A stretch of DNA of 16,976 nucleotides. Source: Sphingobacteriaceae bacterium. GTDB taxonomy: Bacteria; Bacteroidota; Bacteroidia; B-17B0; Aurantibacillaceae. Positions 14,242 through 16,976 of this stretch are shown here, piece after piece (the first letter of the stretch is position 1; every line of letters starts with the position of its first letter). A model generated the notes under the pieces. That model was not told the origin of the DNA. It ran no database searches and was given only the letters and a program-made list of their open reading frames with translations. The stretch covers positions 1 through 16,976 of the forward strand of contig JANYCL010000002.1 in the NCBI GenBank assembly GCA_025360355.1, written 5' to 3'. The translations under genes were made by a program, and so were the position numbers.

Positions 14242-16976
14242 ATGGCGTTAAGAAGAGATAATAAACAAAAATCAAATTTCTCGAAGATCACTATCAGCCT
14301 GGCTTCGCCGGAGATCATCCTGCGTCGTTCAAGCGGTGAGGTTTTAAAACCTGAAACCATTAACTACCGTACTTACAAACCTGAAAGAGACGGTTTGTTT
14401 TGCGAGCGTATTTTTGGTCCGGTGAAAGATTACGAATGTCATTGCGGTAAATACAAACGTATCCGTTACAAAGGAATTGTTTGCGACCGTTGCGGTGTTG
14501 AAGTAACTGAGAAAAAAGTTCGCCGTGAGCGCATGGGCCATATTAATTTAGTGGTGCCTGTTGCTCATATTTGGTATTTCCGTTCGTTACCGAATAAAAT
14601 CGGTTACTTATTGGGCTTACCTACAAAAAAATTAGACATGATTATTTACTACGAGCGTTATGTAGTAATTAATGCAGGATTAGCAGGCGCAAACGGTATC
14701 AGTTATTTAGACTTTTTAACCGAAGAAGAATATTTAAATGCACTTGACGCACTTCCAAAAGAAAACGCGTTGTTAGATGATGCCGATCCAAATAAATTTA
14801 TTGCCAAAATGGGCGCTGAATCTATTCAAGATCTTTTATCACGCTTAAACCTTGATGAATTATCTTACGATCTTCGACACAAAGCAAGCAACGAAACATC
14901 TCAGCAACGTAAGAACGAAGCTTTAAAACGTTTACAAGTTATTGAAGCATTTCGCCAGGCAAACCAAAATGTGGTTAACCGCCCTGAGTGGATGATCGTA
15001 AAAGTTGTTCCGGTTATTCCGCCAGAGTTACGTCCTTTAGTTCCATTGGATGGCGGACGTTTCGCAACTTCCGATCTAAATGATCTTTATCGTCGTGTTA
15101 TTATTCGTAATAACCGTTTAAAAAGATTAATTGAAATTAAAGCGCCCGATGTAATTTTACGTAACGAAAAACGTATGTTACAAGAGTCGGTTGATTCGTT
15201 GTTTGATAACTCACGTAAATCAAACGCAGTTAAAACCGATAGTAACCGCGCATTAAAATCATTATCCGATTCATTAAAAGGTAAACAAGGCCGTTTCCGT
15301 CAGAATTTATTAGGAAAACGTGTGGATTACTCGGCACGTTCGGTAATTGTTGTAGGGCCTGAATTAAAATTACACGAGTGCGGATTGCCAAAAGAAATGG
15401 CAGCTGAATTATTCAAACCATTTATCATTCGTAAAATGATTGAGCGTGGTATTGTAAAAACAGTTAAGTCGGCAAAGAAAATTGTTGATCGCAAAGAACC
15501 AATTGTTTGGGATATATTAGAGAACGCGTTAAAAGGACATCCCGTTCTTTTGAACCGTGCCCCCACTCTTCACAGATTAGGTATTCAAGCTTTCCAACCA
15601 AAATTAATTGAAGGAAAAGCCATTCAGTTACACCCATTGGTTTGTACGGCCTTTAATGCGGATTTTGACGGTGATCAAATGGCAGTGCACGTTCCATTAG
15701 GGCATGCAGCTATTTTAGAAGCGCAAATTTTGATGTTAGCGTCACATAATATTTTAAATCCATCTAACGGTGCGCCGGTTGCCGTTCCTTCACAGGATAT
15801 GGTTTTGGGTTTATATTATTTAACCAAATCAAAAAAGAATTTACCAAAAGACGAAGTAAAAGGAGAAGGTAAAATATTTTACAATGCCGAAGAAGTAACG
15901 ATCGCCTTAAACGAAAAAGCGGTTGATATGCACGCTGCAATAAAAATAAAAATTACCAATGCTTTAGAAGGAGATAAATTAGTAACTAAAATTATTGATA
16001 CCACTGTAGGCCGTGTTATTTTTAACACTGTTGTGCCACACGAAGTTGGTTTCATTAACGAATTATTAACTAAAAAATCTTTACGCGATATTATCGGTAT
16101 GGTTGTTAAGAAAACCGGAATGGCCGCTACTGCTAAGTTTTTAGATGAGATTAAAGAAATAGGATTTAAAACTGCCTTCAAAGGCGGATTATCCTTTAAC
16201 TTAGGCGATATACAAACGCCGGATGAAAAAGTAAAAATTATTAAGGAAGCGCAAACCGAAGTTGACGAAGTTATCAGCAACTACAACATGGGTTTCATTA
16301 CAAACAACGAGCGTTACAATCAGATCATCGATATCTGGACACACACTAACTCAAAAGTAACCAAAAAAGTATTGGATAAATTGAGCAGCGACCGTCAAGG
16401 ATTTAATCCGGTGTACATGATGTTAGATTCAGGTGCTCGTGGTAGTAAAGAACAAATTAAACAGTTGAGCGGAATGCGCGGTTTGATGGCCAAGCCTCAA
16501 AAAGCCGGTGATACCACAGCTTCCATTATTGAGAATCCTGTATTATCAAACTTCCGCGAAGGTTTATCCATTTTAGAATATTTTATTTCAACTCACGGTG
16601 CACGTAAAGGATTAGCCGATACAGCCTTAAAAACGGCCGATGCAGGTTACTTAACCCGTCGTTTAGTTGACGTTGCGCAAGACGTTATTATTAACGATTT
16701 TGATTGCGGTACATTACGCGGATTAAGTATGACAGCGTTAAAAAATAACGATGACATTATTGAATCGTTGTACGACCGTATTCTTGGACGTACCGCTGTT
16801 GCAGATATTTATCTTCCAACCACTGGCGAATTAATTCATCCGGGCGGAGAAGTTATTACTGAAGACATCGCTGCCATCATTGACAAATCTCCAATTGAAA
16901 CCGTTGATATCCGTTCGGTGTTAACCTGCGAATCGCGTTCGGGAGTTTGCGCTAAATGTTACGGACGAAATTTATC
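14242..16976 (+). CDS. rpoC: DNA-directed RNA polymerase subunit beta prime (3' end outside the window)
   Basis: The ATG at 14242 (MALRRDNKQKSNFSKITISL) opens a frame of 911 complete codons running to the window edge. The family is about 1400 residues in this phylum, so roughly two thirds is present. Visible in order: the zinc ribbon C66, C68, C81, C84 (CHCG...CDRCG); the RNGKRVDYSAR-type switch region, here LLGKRVDYSARSVIVVGPEL; the catalytic NADFDGD (472-478) with magnesium ligands D474, D476, D478; the bridge-helix region around FISTHGARKGLADTALKTA; and the second zinc site C822, C896, C903, C906. The trigger loop lies beyond the edge. The frame is not visible as a closed gene because its stop is outside. 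No frameshift or missing key residue was seen. Confidence 0.98.
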   Translation, partial: MALRRDNKQKSNFSKITISLASPEIILRRSSGEVLKPETINYRTYKPERDGLFCERIFGPVKDYECHCGKYKRIRYKGIVCDRCGVEVTEKKVRRERMGHINLVVPVAHIWYFRSLPNKIGYLLGLPTKKLDMIIYYERYVVINAGLAGANGISYLDFLTEEEYLNALDALPKENALLDDADPNKFIAKMGAESIQDLLSRLNLDELSYDLRHKASNETSQQRKNEALKRLQVIEAFRQANQNVVNRPEWMIVKVVPVIPPELRPLVPLDGGRFATSDLNDLYRRVIIRNNRLKRLIEIKAPDVILRNEKRMLQESVDSLFDNSRKSNAVKTDSNRALKSLSDSLKGKQGRFRQNLLGKRVDYSARSVIVVGPELKLHECGLPKEMAAELFKPFIIRKMIERGIVKTVKSAKKIVDRKEPIVWDILENALKGHPVLLNRAPTLHRLGIQAFQPKLIEGKAIQLHPLVCTAFNADFDGDQMAVHVPLGHAAILEAQILMLASHNILNPSNGAPVAVPSQDMVLGLYYLTKSKKNLPKDEVKGEGKIFYNAEEVTIALNEKAVDMHAAIKIKITNALEGDKLVTKIIDTTVGRVIFNTVVPHEVGFINELLTKKSLRDIIGMVVKKTGMAATAKFLDEIKEIGFKTAFKGGLSFNLGDIQTPDEKVKIIKEAQTEVDEVISNYNMGFITNNERYNQIIDIWTHTNSKVTKKVLDKLSSDRQGFNPVYMMLDSGARGSKEQIKQLSGMRGLMAKPQKAGDTTASIIENPVLSNFREGLSILEYFISTHGARKGLADTALKTADAGYLTRRLVDVAQDVIINDFDCGTLRGLSMTALKNNDDIIESLYDRILGRTAVADIYLPTTGELIHPGGEVITEDIAAIIDKSPIETVDIRSVLTCESRSGVCAKCYGRNL

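Overview
The window is a stretch of an AT-rich bacterial chromosome, most likely from the phylum Bacteroidota. Three things point there. The tRNA cluster has a textbook Bacteroidota promoter (TTTG, 19 bases, TACATTTG). The translation starts sit behind A-rich leaders with almost no Shine-Dalgarno sequence. The protein sequences (RpoB, RpoC, EF-Tu, DsbD type) also look Bacteroidota-like by eye. I cannot place it more finely than phylum with confidence.

Left part (1-4755, all minus strand), in transcription order from right to left. First comes a small secreted DsbD-alpha-like domain protein. Next is a full-length membrane thiol:disulfide transporter DsbD with its own alpha domain, membrane core and thioredoxin domain. 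Then comes a NodU/CmcH-family O-carbamoyltransferase. Last is the 5' end of a membrane-anchored protein that runs off the window. All are co-directional with short gaps (3-75 bases). The two Dsb genes make sense together as a periplasmic reductant relay. The carbamoyltransferase and the truncated gene form a second, probably translationally coupled, pair of unknown substrate.

Centre (4756-7102, plus strand): a 256-base divergent spacer carries the promoter and a boxA-like leader. It is followed by tRNA-Thr(UGU), tRNA-Tyr(GUA), tRNA-Gly(UCC), a 264-base spacer, tRNA-Thr(GGU), tuf (EF-Tu), a strong hairpin, a second boxA-like element and tRNA-Trp(CCA). The tRNA order and anticodons up to tuf match the E. 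coli thrU-tyrU-glyT-thrT-tufB locus, so this is very old conserved gene order. The Gly-Thr spacer is the least expected piece. It holds a stretch resembling the first universally conserved segment of RNase P RNA, plus a strong hairpin with a GGUAAC loop, but no matching 3' half. It may be an RNase P-RNA-derived or otherwise undescribed structured RNA.

Right part (7155-16976, plus strand): secE, nusG, rplK, rplA, rplJ, rplL, rpoB and the first two thirds of rpoC, the standard transcription/translation superoperon. Control elements visible between the genes are a structured rplK leader (candidate L1 autoregulatory site), an attenuator-like hairpin between rplL and rpoB, a TTG start for rpoB, and a C/G-rich palindromic repeat between rpoB and rpoC. 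No mobile elements, CRISPR arrays or phage genes were seen.
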